DNA of 64,000 nt from Mesorhabditis belari (lineage: Eukaryota > Nematoda > Chromadorea > Rhabditida > Rhabditidae). Positions 12,891 to 25,300 of this stretch are shown here, in pieces. Made by a program: the position numbers and the translations under genes. Below the pieces are notes generated by a model, which was not told the origin of the DNA, searched no databases, and was given only the letters and a program-made list of their open reading frames with translations. Every line of letters begins with the position of its first letter. The first letter of the stretch is position 1. The stretch is taken from positions 6,263,001-6,327,000 of the forward strand of contig CAUEEP010000743.1 of NCBI GenBank assembly GCA_958450365.1. The letters are read 5' to 3'.

Positions 12891-15800
12891 CAAAAACGAA
12901 TGAAAATGTCGGAAAATGGGAAGAATGTGACGCCACTTTATAAGCACAGAATAAATTCGAAAACGAATATCGTAGGGAAAACAGTTCTATCAAAACAAAA
13001 TATCGACTATTGTACTATTGTGTGCCAAGGAATAAATTTGGTGATCAGGGCTTCATTTAGACGATTTGGGGGAGTTGGAGAAAGGCTATCGGATGAAACG
13101 ATCTACATTCATCCATCGTCGTATCGCTAAAAAAAGTTGAGAAGTTGAGACGGTGAGGAGGAGGCCATTTGATGCCTATCTCTCTCTCTCTCAATTTTCA
13201 TTCATTTAACCCAGTTGAACACCGTTGCGATTTACGCAAAAACTCTTCTCTTGCATGCTCATTTATTATCGCATTATTTCGGTGAAAACTTTGGCGATCG
13301 GCTTTTTTTTTCGATGAGAGAAACGATTATGAACTTTTACAAGTAAAGGTGTTGCGAAAATTAGAAAAAGAGCTAGGGTTTTGTATAGAAAGAGAATATA
13401 GAAAAAAAAATGAATAAATCGATAAGTGAGTAAACAAACGAGACGAAGTTTGTAAGAACAAAAGTTTCAAAAAAAATTCTATCACTAATCCGCGCAAGTT
13501 ACGCGGATTAGTGAATGGTTGTTTTTTTTGGTGAAACATCGTATTTTAGAGAAGATTTTGTATAAGAAGATTAGCATTAAAAAGAAGAAATTAATAGTAT
13601 GAATGAATAGATTTTGAAAAAAAATGAAATGGAAAAATTTTGAAAACAGAAAAAAAAGTGCCAAAACAACAGGGTGGCGTAAAAAGTGTCGGATCGATTC
13701 GCGCATTTTGGGAGATTTTGATCGAAGCCGCCGATAGGGCAGATCGAAGAGTGATGGAAAGGAATGGAAAAGGAAAAAGAGAAAGAAAAAGGAGTGAAGA
13801 GGGGGAAAGGCATTCACAAAGGAGATGCCGATGCCACTGTGCACTCTCACAAATTCCAATGGCCGTTCCTTTTACAAACGTTAACATTTTGACATTTTGA
13901 CAGCTACAAGACTCATTTGAGATTTTGAGAATAAAAATTTAGTGAATAAGACAAAAGATTTTGAAATTCGTCCAATGAAGCTAGCTAAATTCGTCCAATG
14001 AAGCTGTTCAATGAAGCAGTAAATGTTTACAATCTGATAACCGGGTTTAAATGTGGCTCAAGTGAGAATGCAGAAATCCGGAAATCAATAAATTCGCTTG
14101 AAATCATAAAGTTCATAGAAATGTCAAAAAATCGGCTAACAGTGAAACAAACGGATGGCGAGAAACGGGTCGATTCTTGACTTTCACTGAGCTTTGAGTG
14201 AAGAAAAAAAAAAAGAGGAGAGATGAAAGAAAAAGAGAAATGATGGGGGGCAACTTATCGTTATCAACACTGGGAGGAGATGGCCAGAGGAATCCCTGTG
14301 ATCAGATGATTCTTTTCCCCGTGTATCTCTCTTGCGGATCTCTTTTGCACCTTCCCCAAAGAGATAATTGAAGTACTCAAAAAATATCTAACAGCAAACT
14401 TCCAAAACTTTTCTCTTTTTTACTTTTCAGGGTCATTGCGTGCTATTTTGACCGTTTTTGGTCGTAAATGAGGAAAGAGGAAAACTTTGAGAAAGTAAAA
14501 CAGTTTTTGGTACAAACAGCAAGAAATATGAACTATAAAGAATAAAGAAAAGAAAGTTGAATGAACTTGGCTCGGAAGACCAGCAACGAGGTGGAGCACA
14601 AGAGTGGCAGAGACGGTCAGAGAAAGGATGGCTAGAGTGCAACCACCACCAGCACCAGCAAGTCGAAGACTTCGAACCAGGAACAATCAAGCTAAGAAAC
14701 ACTGGATGACAATAGCAAGGGATAGAGAAATGTGGAAGCAGGTTGTGATCTGCGCAAATAGGAACACCTGAGTGCGAAAAATGATAGAGTTTAATAAAGG
14801 AAAATTTGAAGAATTAATTAAATCCGAGTCAGAGAAAAGAAATCGAATCGTATGTAAAAGGAAATATAAGTTCTCAAATTAATGAAAGATTTAAAAAGAA
14901 GCAAAAATGAAGATGAGTGAAAATCGGAAGTAAGAAAGAAAAGGGAATTTGGAGGGGAATAGGGAAAAGAGTTGCCCAGGGTGATGTCCAACCGGATCTA
15001 TCCCTCCAACCCCCTTTCTTCATCTCATGTAGGTAACCGAATAAGAGTTTTTCAAACTTATAAAATACACTTAATCTACAACAAAAACAAGCTTCATTTC
15101 CCTCGCCAAACTTTAGCCGATCTAAGTGACCTGCACTCATCAAATCCCCCATCAATTTGTCCGCTTTTTGGCCGTAGGTCCACCCCTTTTTATTTGCACA
15201 AATTCCTGTCAGGAAATTAGTGTTTATTTTAGGGAAAAGCGGTGAATAAAACCATTTGCAAAACATTGACAAACGGTGAAAACAAAAAAAAGAAGAGACA
15301 AATTAAAAAGATGACGACAGAGAAAAGGCAAGATAATAATGTAAAAAGGGGTAGAAATAAGGAAACGAAGTGAGGAAAAGTCGAATGGAATGGCGCGAAT
15401 TTTTCGGTGCATGTTTGAAAAAGATTTCCGGAGAGAATTGGAGTTATAATTAAAAAGGAAACGCGGGTGCAGAAGGAGTCTGAACAAGAAGGAGAAGGAG
15501 AAGAAGGAGATGAAGGAGAAGTGAGTGGGTGTTGCCGGGGCGACCTCAAGGGATGGGGAAATGGTAAGAGGGTAAGCCCGACGATCTCCTTAATCATTCC
15601 CTGTATCCTATTCCATCCATTTGTTCCCTCTAACTCTTGTTTTCGTCGTCCAGCGACTTATCCGCACTTATTCACAAAATCGGCTTATTTTTCCTGCCCT
15701 TCTCTTCTTGAATATCTAAATAAGGAAATTTAATCCAAAATTCTAAGAATCAAATTGCGAAAGAACAAAAAAATTGGTTAATATTGGTTAATATTGGTTA

Positions 15801-18685
15801 ATATCGGTTTTTAGAAGGGAAATTCTAACAAAAATGGGTTGAAAATTGGATAGATGACCCGATCAACAGGGAAGCACAAAAAAAAAACCTAGCGATCGGT
15901 TTATGCCCATCGATGAGAATTATGAGAAAATTTGGCGTGTATGCAACTTGTGTGGCGGAGAAGAAAAAGGAAAAAAAAACGGGGAAAATCGGTGGAAAGA
16001 AAGAGCAAAGAGTGGCGAGAGACGGGGGCCAAAAAAAGAGACCGCGGGTTTTTTTTTGCGGGGCGGCGGGGAGAGCCAGGAAAGGGGTGTACCCGGCGTG
16101 TCATTTCGAGGAAAAGAAGACACAAAAAGGCGAAAGACTCGGCCCATCGATCGCTGGCTGTTCTCGGGGATCTCTCTTTTTGCCTCTCTCTTCACTTCTC
16201 TCTTCACCCCATTCACGACGGTCGGCGTCCAGAGCACCCAGAGCATTCTCCTTTCTTTTTTCTTTTCATCGCTTTTTCCAAAGGGAGCAAACACACGTGG
16301 GGTTGAATTGGAGAGATCAGTGTATGAGGAGAAATTCCCGAACAGACACTTCGTTCTCCTTTTTTTCCATGGGCGAGATCCTGGGAGAGAATTGAACCTT
16401 TTCTTCTTTTTCTCTTTTCCCTTTTCTCTGATGAGTCTCTCATTGCTGTCTTCAAAACTTCTTCAACAAAAACTCGCAACTTTTCCACGCATCTTCAACG
16501 GCTGCATTCCCTCGACTAGGATCATATAAGAAAAAAAAAACGAAAAATTAATTTTAGAGAGATTTAGATATATCTAGACATATCTAGACACATTTCAAGA
16601 AACATTTCAAATAATTAAAACAGATTTAAAAGATAAAAAACGATATAATGATCAATATAGAATCAATTTTCAAAAGCTTTTCAAAAACTTTTCAAATGAT
16701 AAACAAATATGGAAACGGTTTTCGAGACCAAAAAAAGTGTTGATTGGATGCGGTTGGCGATAGGAAAAAAAAAAGGGAGAGTATGAAGAAAAAGATTGGA
16801 AGAGAGCGCCTGTTGAAAGCGAAAAGTAAACGGAAAACGGCTGGCCTTTGAGTTGACGGAGAAATAAGGAAGGGGAAAAGACAAGAGAATGGAATGGGGG
16901 AACCCCTGAGTGGAGGAGATCTCAAAGAGAAAGCAAAAGACAGAGCAGAGGTCGCCAAGTCTTTATTTATTATTCATTCATGGGCAATCAAACAATCGAC
17001 ATCTAGGTTTCTCGTTTGTAAATCATTTTTCATCTTCTCAGCCTCGAGGCAACAGTGACGAGAATCGCTGGCGAATCTCATTTGTAAACATTTTGCAAAA
17101 ACAAGATAAAGTGAAGCTCTAGATATTAATTTTAAAACTATAGATTAATTAAAACTTTTTTGGCAGCACAAAAGTCGATTTTTTTAAGAATATTGCTATA
17201 GAAAGACTGAAATGAAACTGAAAATAATTGAGCAGGTGAGAAACTCTAGAAAAGACAGTGTTTAGAAAAGTATTCATTCAAAAATTTTTACCTCTTCCTC
17301 GTAAAACATCATTTAGAAAATTTTCAAAATATTCTCTAAAAGAATTTTCAGAATGTAAAGAGGTTTTGAAATTGTTTTTTAGAAAAATGGAAAGAGAACA
17401 AAGTTTTCATCGATCACAAGACAGATCTATTTCATTTTGTGAAAAGAAAGAGAAAGGATCAGCTTAAACTTTTTGTTGATCAAAAGTGCTCATCAATGTA
17501 CCTTTCCTACACTCTGGCTTGTCTATTGAATAGTCTTGGCGATGATTTGAGTGCTTTTGACGGATTAAGGAGATTTTAATCGTTAAGTTACCCGGGAAAC
17601 ATCCCACGCACAGACTCTACAAATGACTTAAGTTTCTACAAATGAAAGAATTTCTGTAAAATTCTGTAAATCGATGAAATCGATTCTCAATCGATGAAAT
17701 TTTTGCTTTCAGCAAATCGAAGAAAAGTTGCAATGAATAAATGGCGACTTTGATCGAAATTGGGTGAGGAGAAATGAAGGAAAAGAAAAGGAAATTGAAG
17801 AATCGGAAAAATGGGAAAAGACCGTGAAAATGGGACAACGGGTGCAGTGTTTGGAGAGAAAATAGAAGAGAGTCAAAGGGCAACAACTCCCCACTACAAG
17901 ACAACCATTTCTAGAGTACCATCTATTACGATATGACAAGAGTCAAATTTTTATCTACTTAAACTGATTTTGATGATTAGATTGTAAAACAAATTGTCAT
18001 TTGTGCTAAGTTTTAAACAGTTAACTTTTACAGTTAACTGTTTACAGTTAAACAGTTAACTTTTACATAACTCGTCGGGTATAAAAGAATGGAAATATTC
18101 AAAGAAGAGATCAAGAATTGCGTCTGAAAATGAGGGAAAGATCTCGCACACGAATGGGGAAAAGATCGAGTACATTTGTGGAGATGCTTTGGTTGTGTGA
18201 CTGGTGGAAATGAGGGGAGAGGAAAGGTGAAAGGACGGGGTGAAGGGGTGAACCGAGAGCTGTTCAAATACTCACTCTCCATTCGCTCTAGGTGGTCCCT
18301 CTAGATGAAATTTGGTAACGAATCTAGAAGGACGAAAGTCAAAGGATTGCTCGGGGTACAGGTATTAGCTTGGTGAACAAGTCTTGATCACTTTTTTTGT
18401 ACCTATTCTTAGAAAAGACCTGTCACCAATTCACCAACGATTTCCTCTAAACAGAAAATGTTTATCATTCACTTTTCTATCATTTCAAGTCGATTTCGAT
18501 CTATTTCTAAGTAAATTCGAATGTAAAAATTTAGAAAAAAACTTTTACAAAGAAACTGGCTGAATAGATTGTTCTGAAAATTTGGCTTTATACCAAACTT
18601 TTTATGCTCTATCTTTTATCTATTGACACTAAGATAGGTTTCTGTGGACGAAAGTGACTAAATCGTATCTTCGGCTTGTCGCCTT

Positions 18686-19460
18686 CTATTAGGTACATGC
18701 ATAAGAAATGCGGTTTTCAACATTTTCAACATTTCAATAGATTTCCAACGATAGAAGCCTGATATCGATGAATGTTATAAACTATTTGAAAGTTGTAAAT
18801 CTCCTCTACAAAAACTACAAAATCTCCTGAACTTTTCTCAATTACTCAATTGTTTAATTGAACTTTTCTATAGCTATATGCAAACATTTTCCAAAAAAAA
18901 ACACTATTGATTGTTTAGGCTGTGGTGAAGCTGAAATTCTCTGTGATACTTAGCCAGCTCAATGTGGGCGTTGTGTGGCACAAAATGATTTGCAACGATC
19001 GTGTGCGGATAGAAAATGTACATTATCTATTCTAGATGTAAAATGCGAATTTCAACATTTTCACAAATTTCCAACGATAGAAACCTGATATCGATGAATG
19101 TTATACTATTTGTTGTACTATTTGTTATACTATACTATTTGAAAGTTGTAAATCTTCTCTACAAAATAGGCTAAAACGTGTTTCAATTGATCGAACCCTT
19201 GAAGAAATTTCGAGGGCGAAATGCGAGTGACCGAAAAAAGGAATCGAGTCACTTTAGGGACACGTTTAGTGTGGTCAAAATTGAGTTAGCTTCCCAAAAT
19301 TGAAGATTTTTAAAAAAAAGGATAACTATATATCAATTCATTAAAAAAAAGTCTAACGGAAATGCATTTACAGAAATTTAGATAGAGCGTAAGAAGTTCA
19401 AAACCCTCAAAACCGTCAAAAATTCTTAAATTCCGCATTTCTTATGCATGTACCTAATAG
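18686..19460. mobile_element. Inverted-repeat element with internal direct repeats and a Cys-rich stretch
   Basis: Ends CTATTAGGTACATGCATAAG and its complement at 19441-19460. Two diverged direct copies of about 115 bp lie inside (18707-18822 and 19040-19167, sharing CCAACGATAGAA and TGATATCGATGAATGTTATA). Between them, 18918-19050 reads as a Cys-rich peptide with one in-frame stop. Confidence 0.65.
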
Positions 19461-19591
19461 ATTAATTAGATTCTATTACTTCCTTAAAACCTAAAATCTA
19501 AAGTTTCAATTTGAAAAACTAAAAGCTGCTTCGGAAATAGCTTAACGAATTCTATAAGCTGATCATTGTTAATTAAAAAAAAAAACACTAC

Positions 19592-20265
19592 CTACCGTAA
19601 ATACTGTAATAGTACCCCACCCCCATAATGACAGTGCGGAGCGTTGCGTAGTCTAGCTTTGAACGAGTTTTCTCGATACTGGTTTATGCTACAATGCGCG
19701 CTTAGGTATCAAAAAATAGCTGAAATTCAGGGCTATTTTATGATATCAAAAGACCCATTTTTTGAAAGTACGGGTGCTTTGAAAAAAATGAAATACTAAA
19801 AAACTTTTGCGACTACGCGATTGTACGAGGGGCGGGTGGGGTACTATTACAGTATTTACGGTATCTATTCTCTCAAAGTTTTCTCCACACTGCTTTAAGC
19901 TACAGTGTGGGCTTGAGTGTTAAATGATAGCCCTTGAAATCTAGTATTTTTTGGTACCAAAATGTAATTGAGATAAATCTAGAAACTGAGGAAAAATGAT
20001 TTTCTAAAAAGAAGTTACCGTAAATACTGTAATAGTACCCGACCCCCCTCGTACAGTCGCGTAGTCACAAGTGTTTTTTAGTATTTCATTTTTTTTCAAA
20101 GCGCCCGTACTTTCAAAAAATAGCTGAAATTCAGGGCTATTTTTTGATACCTAAGCGCGCATTGTAGCATAAACCAGTGTCGAGAAAAACTCGTTCAAAG
20201 CTAGACTACGCAACACTCCGCACCGTCATTATGGGGGGTGGGGTACTATTACAGTATTTACGGTA
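19592..20265. mobile_element. Two family A inverted-repeat elements with a shared spacer
   Basis: Copies 19592-19863 and 20016-20265 are bounded by TACCGTAAATACTGTAATAG-type ends and lie in opposite orientation. The spacer between them (about 19870-20010) matches 7265-7390 in inverted orientation, so the whole block may be one larger composite element also present, rearranged, in mdt-15. It lies about 400 bp upstream of the THAP gene. Confidence 0.75.
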
Positions 20266-20429
20266 TGCTTTTTTCGAGTCAAAAGGTCTTATGTCAGCCC
20301 AAAGAGCCAAAACCCGAACTCTTGCCAAATTCGAAAATTTCTAACTTTTTCATACATTATTTACTCAATTACAAGGTACAATTTCTCTTTACAAAAATCA
20401 AAAATCTTTTGAAATCGTTCTTTCGCATA

Positions 20430-20455
20430 AACAACTGACCGGTCGGTCAGTTGTT
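20430..20455. promoter_or_regulatory. 26-bp palindrome upstream of the THAP gene
   Basis: Arms AACAACTGACCG and CGGTCAGTTGTT around a 2-nt centre, about 195 bp before the THAP-gene ATG. The shape suits binding by a dimeric protein; function is inferred only. Confidence 0.5.
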
Positions 20456-20649
20456 CACAAATAAACGACAATCCCCGTCTCTCTTTTCTTCGCTCGGCTG
20501 TGCTTTTTATTTCGCGCCCCATGATGCCAGTAATTGTCCCAGACAACCAAAATTGGCAGATTTCCCTTTCTCTTAATCCCTTCTTTACCTTCTTAATAAT
20601 AACTTTATATTACCAGATTTTACGAAAGAAGTTTATAAATTGAAAGACA

Positions 20650-23600
20650 ATGCCAAGAAGCGCTCGATTGGGGAATGGAGTGCGAGGAGTTTTGAGAGAA
20701 CATCTATCAAGACATGTTGTTTATGAAGAGGTAATTGAAATCGAGTGTTTTGTTTCGTTTTGTTTTTAATTAGCTAAATGTTTTCAGCTTCCTGCTCCAC
20801 CAAATGAACCGTTTTATGAAGAAAATCAGGGTGAAGAAGAGTTTTTAACGATTGATGCGAGTGGAATGGTGATCGAGGAAGAAGTTGTCGAACAAGCAAA
20901 GAGAATGGTTTGTTTAAAAGCAACTAGTTATTTATAGCTTTATATTTACTATTAGTTAATTGCTTATAAAACAAGTTTTCTAGAAAACAAATTTCCAGGA
21001 AGAGTCTTCAAAAGAAGATGACCAAGGAAGGAATGGAAGACCGAGCTCATCGGTTGAAGTTCTTTATGCATCGTGTCCACCCGATCTCAATTTTGAACAT
21101 ATAAAGCGAATGACGAACTCACCGCTGAACGGTGAAGATATTGAGGTTTGGAAAAAAAAAGTAAGGTTCCAATACGGTTCTTTTTTTGATCTAATACGGT
21201 TCCAGTACGGTTCTTATTAGATCTGATACGGCCCGGATACGATTCTTTTTATCCATCCAATACGGTTCTTTTTTTGATCTAATACGGTTCCAATACGGTT
21301 CTTATTAGATCTGATACGGCCCGGATACGATTCTTTTTATCCATCCAATACGGTTCTTTTTTTGATCTAATACGGTTCCAATACGATTCCAATACGGTTC
21401 CAATACGGTTCTTTTTTGATCTAATACGGTTCCAATACGGTTCTTATTAGATCTGATACGGCCCGGATACGGTTCTTTTTAGATCCAATACGGTTCCAAT
21501 ACGGTCCCAATACGGTTCCAATACGGTCCCAATAAGGCAAAGAAAGATTTCCGAGGGGATTGAACCCTCGACCTTGAATGAAGCTTCTCAAGCAGGTGCT
21601 CTAACCATTGAGCTATCAGATATCTTGCTGCTAGAGAAGAAAGAGAGAAGACAAGGGGGGAGAGAAGGAAATAGGAAAAGTTGACATTGCTAACATTGCT
21701 AACATTGCTAATTAGTTCAAAGCTATAACAATAACAGAAACCTTTCAACTTTCAGATCACTCGAAATAGTGATGGTGTTTTGCGAATCCGAACGCTAGCC
21801 ATATCAAATCAAGATCAAAAATCAGTAATGCTAAATCTAATCTAATAAAAATCACTTGTCTTTAGCACTACAATTTGCATGAAACTCAAATTTGTGGAGT
21901 TTGTTCACGAGAGATCGCCGTTCGAGAGGTCAAACACCAAAAGCTACTCGAAAAATCCCAATTTTTAGATTTTTTTCAACTTTCCTGATTGCTTAGATCG
22001 ACGACGGATTTGGGGAAGTATTCTCGGATTTCAATATCAAGTAACATTCATTCTTGAAGTTTTTTAAATAGAAAATCTTCAGGAGATTCTCCGCGTGAAA
22101 CATTCAAAGCACATCACCCAGTTGCCGATTTGCACGGATCATTTTTCTGAGGAGTGCTATCGACAATTTAATTACAACAAGGTTGAGAATAACCGGCTTT
22201 TACTATTAGAAGCTTTTCAAAAAATAGTTAATCAAGACCAGGCTAGAGCCGGATCAGCCAGTCTTGCCTGGATTCTGACTTTCTTGATCTTACAAGAGTT
22301 ATAAGCAGCTTTGTTTTGATTTCGGATTTCAAAAATCATATCCCCAGTTTGTCGTTGAATTGGTAAACGTAAAATAAACTTGTATTTGAAAGGGAGAACG
22401 ATTAACTTGAAACTTGAAAGGGAGAACTTTGTAAATCTAAAAAGCAAAGACAAAAGTTGAACGTCGGACTGGAACTAGAGAGAGTTTGCCTCCCATTCTG
22501 ACCCACTACCATTCGGCTAGCACTGCTTCTTGCTGGAAATCTGGCTATAAACTCGAGGGGTGTTTTTTTGAAATCCTGACCCTATAAGTCTAATTTCTTT
22601 TCAATCAAAGCCCATTCCCATCATATTTTTCAGGCAGCAATTGAGGCTTTGGGTGTGCCAAAAGGAAGCTCTCCGCGAAAATTGCCGATCAAAATGTAAT
22701 TGTCATCATCAAAACAATATTTGCGAAACTTTCTAGGAAACCCTGGAAGTGCACTGTTTGCTCGTTCTTTTCTTTTAGTGTCAACGAGACTCACTCTCAT
22801 ATGGTAACAAAATTTAGCAGCAATTTTCTTTTCAAATTTCGTTTTTTCAGCTTGAAACGCACGGTGATGATCAGGAGTTGTTTATTGGGAATAAAATGGG
22901 AGTCGCTTGTCCGTTTTGCCGTAAATGCACTTACGGTTACCGAACGCCGCAAGGTTTTCAACGACATATGAATGCTTCACCCACCGAGCATGGACACTTA
23001 AGGTTTACTAATATTTATCGATATTTATTTAGAAATTCGAATTCATTTTTTTTTTGGTAAATAAGCTAAATAAGTTAATGAAGATATAAATAATTTTTTT
23101 CAGAAAAATCTGGGAGCAAGCGAGATCGAACTGTCGGAGTGCCTATTTGGAACCCCTCTACCAATGGAATAGCTGGTCAGAGAAAAACGTTTGGTAAGTG
23201 AATGAAGAACTTCATTTACTTTAATTTAAAACCTACCGTAAATACTGTAATAGTACCTCATCCCCCATAATGATGGTCCGGAGCGTTGCGTAGTCTAGCT
23301 TTGAACGAGTTTTTCTCGACACTGGTTTATGCTACAATGCGCGCTTAGGTATCAAAAAATAGCTGAGATTCAGGGCTATTTTTTGATACCAAAGATGCAT
23401 TTTTTGAAAGTACGGGCGCTTTGAAAAAAATAAAATACTAAAAAACTTTTGCGACTACGCGACTGTACGTATCCGTACTTTCAAAAAATGCATCTTTGGC
23501 ATCAAAAAATAGCCCTGAAATTCAGGGCTATTTTTTGATACCTAAGCGCGCATTGTAGCATAAACCAGTGTCGAGAAAAACGCGTTCAAAGCTAGACTAC

Positions 23601-24923
23601 GCAATGCTCCGCACTATCATTATGGGGGTGGGGTACTATTACAGTATTTACGGTAGAGAATTTTTAAGAATCAATTATCTAGTACAAAGTTCAGATTTTT
23701 CAGTTTGGCTTACTATGGATGTTTACCGTTGATGAAGCCGAATCGAAAGCGATCAGCTCCCTCACCAAAAGATAACACTCTTAAAGTCATCAAAGTTCAC
23801 CAACAAAGCTCTCTAGAGAATAAGTACTTGTTGCAAAAAGATATTTTATAAATTTCTCAACTTTAGTCCAGAAAATAATGCCCAACCTGCTTATCCGGAA
23901 CTCTTGCAAGAGGTTTGAATTTAAATTTTGGAAAAAAAAATTATAAAAACAATGTTTTTAGAATGTTCTCACCGATCATTTTTACTCGGAATCGGTAATT
24001 TTTAAAAAAATCCAAATTATACAAAACAAAATCAATTCTAGCAAGAGCAAGTTAACAAAGCTTATCGAAAAATCGAGATCTCACCTCAAAAAGGAAATCG
24101 CCCACAATTGACAACGTTAGAAGAAGTTCTTGTGAATGAGGTTTGGCAAGAGAATCACGATTGTAAATCTTTTTTTTTTTTCATTACTTACAAAATTCAG
24201 CCAACCGGAGTCGTTTATGAGGGAGAAGAAGTGATGACCCGACCATTCACTTACACTCTTCCACCATTGCCCCCACAAACGATCGACGATGAGAAATTGC
24301 AAAGGCGACAGGCTGCAGCGATAGAAGCTAGGTGAGTTAAACAAAGAAAGATCTAAAATTATCTAAAAAAAGGCTATATGGCATATCCAAGCCTGCATGT
24401 TCTAATATTGTGGGTTAATAATGTCAAGACACTTGGCGAATTTCTGTTTTGAGGTGCTTTGAATTGAGAATGTTTGTGGAGCGTTCAGAACAACAATACG
24501 GTCAAATTTAAGGCAAAAATTACACGCAAAAAAAGGCAAAAGGAAAGCACTTTATACCCGAGCGGTTTGCCAGATGGAGAGCGATTAGGCGAAAAGAACA
24601 CACAAAGAGATTTTTCTTTTACTCTGCACACCCGTTCCTTTATGAGATTTGAAGCTACAAATTCGTAACCGGAGGTTTTCAGGGTCGGGAAATCGGAAAA
24701 AGCTATAATTGGATAGTCTTATTCGAAGGAAAACTAACAACATGATCTAGCTTACATCCTAAATGTTTTTCTTTATAAGACAGAGCTTTTCAGGCTACGT
24801 TTGTTTGGAGAAACTTCATCAGTCGAGCTCCCAACTGGATATTGTCAAATTGAGACTGAAGACGGGCCACGGCTTATTCGAGTTCACCGGTCTTCCAAGA
24901 AATTAGCTTCTTTTAGAAAATGA
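20650..24923 (+). CDS. THAP-domain and C2H2 zinc-finger protein
   Basis: Predicted DNA-binding protein of 526 aa in 17 exons: 20650-20730, 20788-20907, 20999-21145, 21756-21824, 21866-21928, 21969-22040, 22083-22181, 22634-22695, 22737-22803, 22851-23002, 23104-23193, 23704-23823, 23867-23912, 23962-23994, 24042-24140, 24201-24331, 24794-24923. Residues 149-204 form a THAP-type C2CH finger: C149xxC152, the FFNFPDCLDRRRIWGSILGF core, then C201xxH204 in ICTDHFSEECY. THAP domains bind specific DNA; nematode examples include LIN-36, LIN-15B and HIM-17. Residues 243-259 (CTVC...HSH) and 280-309 (CPFC...H299...H) are two further zinc-finger-like modules. The N terminus is acidic; residues about 330-350 are basic. 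The THAP frame depends on a 40-nt intron (21929-21968) with donor GTCAAA. An acceptor at 20610 suggests trans-splicing. I cannot assign an orthologue. Confidence 0.82.
21160..21535 (+). repeat. AATACGGTTC tandem array in THAP-gene intron
   Basis: Irregular repeats of CCAATACGGTTC/TTCTTTTTT and a larger unit of about 120 bp (GATCTAATACGG ... TTTTTATCCATC) present about three times. The array ends next to a tRNA-like sequence. Confidence 0.85.
21541..21625 (-). other. tRNA-like sequence (degenerate) in THAP-gene intron
   Basis: On the minus strand a D-arm/A-box (TAGCTCAATGGTTAGAGC) and a T-arm/B-box (GAGGGTTCAATCCCCTC) are well spaced. The acceptor stem and anticodon arm do not pair properly, so it is probably a pseudogene or tRNA-derived SINE. 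Confidence 0.6.
22490..22555 (-). other. Possible degenerate tRNA-like sequence
   Basis: Minus strand reads TAGCCGAATGGTAGTGGG and later AGTTCCAGTCC, in the spacing of A- and B-boxes. Weak. It is in the THAP-gene intron between exons 7 and 8. Confidence 0.35.
23234..23655. mobile_element. Double-length family A palindromic element in THAP-gene intron
   Basis: The ends are the family A inverted repeats. The interior is a long palindrome centred near 23490, with both arms carrying the GTTGCGTAGTCTAGC segment. It is in the intron between exons 11 and 12 of the THAP gene. Confidence 0.8.
24485..24700 (+). repeat. Dispersed repeat, copy 1 (THAP-gene intron)
   Basis: Shares segments in order with 34985-35250, such as CAAAAGGAAAGCAC, AGAGAGCGATTA- and TTTTTCTTTT-type blocks. 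Non-coding. Found in the last THAP-gene intron. Confidence 0.55.
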
Positions 24924-25300
24924 TATTTATTCTTTTGCTTGTTTTTATTCGTAGGCTACTTGTTGAATCTCATCTTCTAATCTTTATTTGTTACTCTTTG
25001 TCAAGTAAGCATTCTGGTCATCAATGGTTGTTGAATAAAGTGTTATTCAATTTCAATAGAATTCAAGAGACTCTATCCCGTTATCGGTTGAATCTTTAAC
25101 ATTTTCTTAAGCTTTATTTTTAATGATAACATATGATAGTTGTTCTTTTATTTCTTTTTCTTCGTAGGTTCAAAAAAAAATATTTAGAAAGTAATCAAGC
25201 GGGGAAAAGTTAGTTTAAAGATGGGAAAATCTCTATTATATCTTTTTAGAAAGTAATCACAAAGAAGTTGAGCGAATTTCTAGTTATTTGCTTTTGAGAA

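Larger units (their letters stand above)
12891..20429. other. Gene-poor stretch with purine-rich DNA and elements
   Basis: No ORF here has exon-like structure or family motifs. The DNA alternates purine-rich and pyrimidine-rich tracts, giving many chance frames. GC-richer patches (about 13720-13860, 14240-14350, 16010-16240) with CTCTCTCTTT tracts look like promoter or enhancer DNA. The elements at 18686-19460 and 19592-20265 are listed separately. Confidence 0.5.

Noticed and set aside
13485..13900. Overlapping Phe- and Ser-rich minus-strand ORFs
   Set aside because: Low-complexity translation of TTTTC-rich sequence; nothing conserved.
15903..16529. 208-codon plus-strand ORF and its overlapping partners
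   Set aside because: Five overlapping frames are open at once in purine/pyrimidine-rich DNA, composition is simple, and no motif or splice pattern supports a gene.
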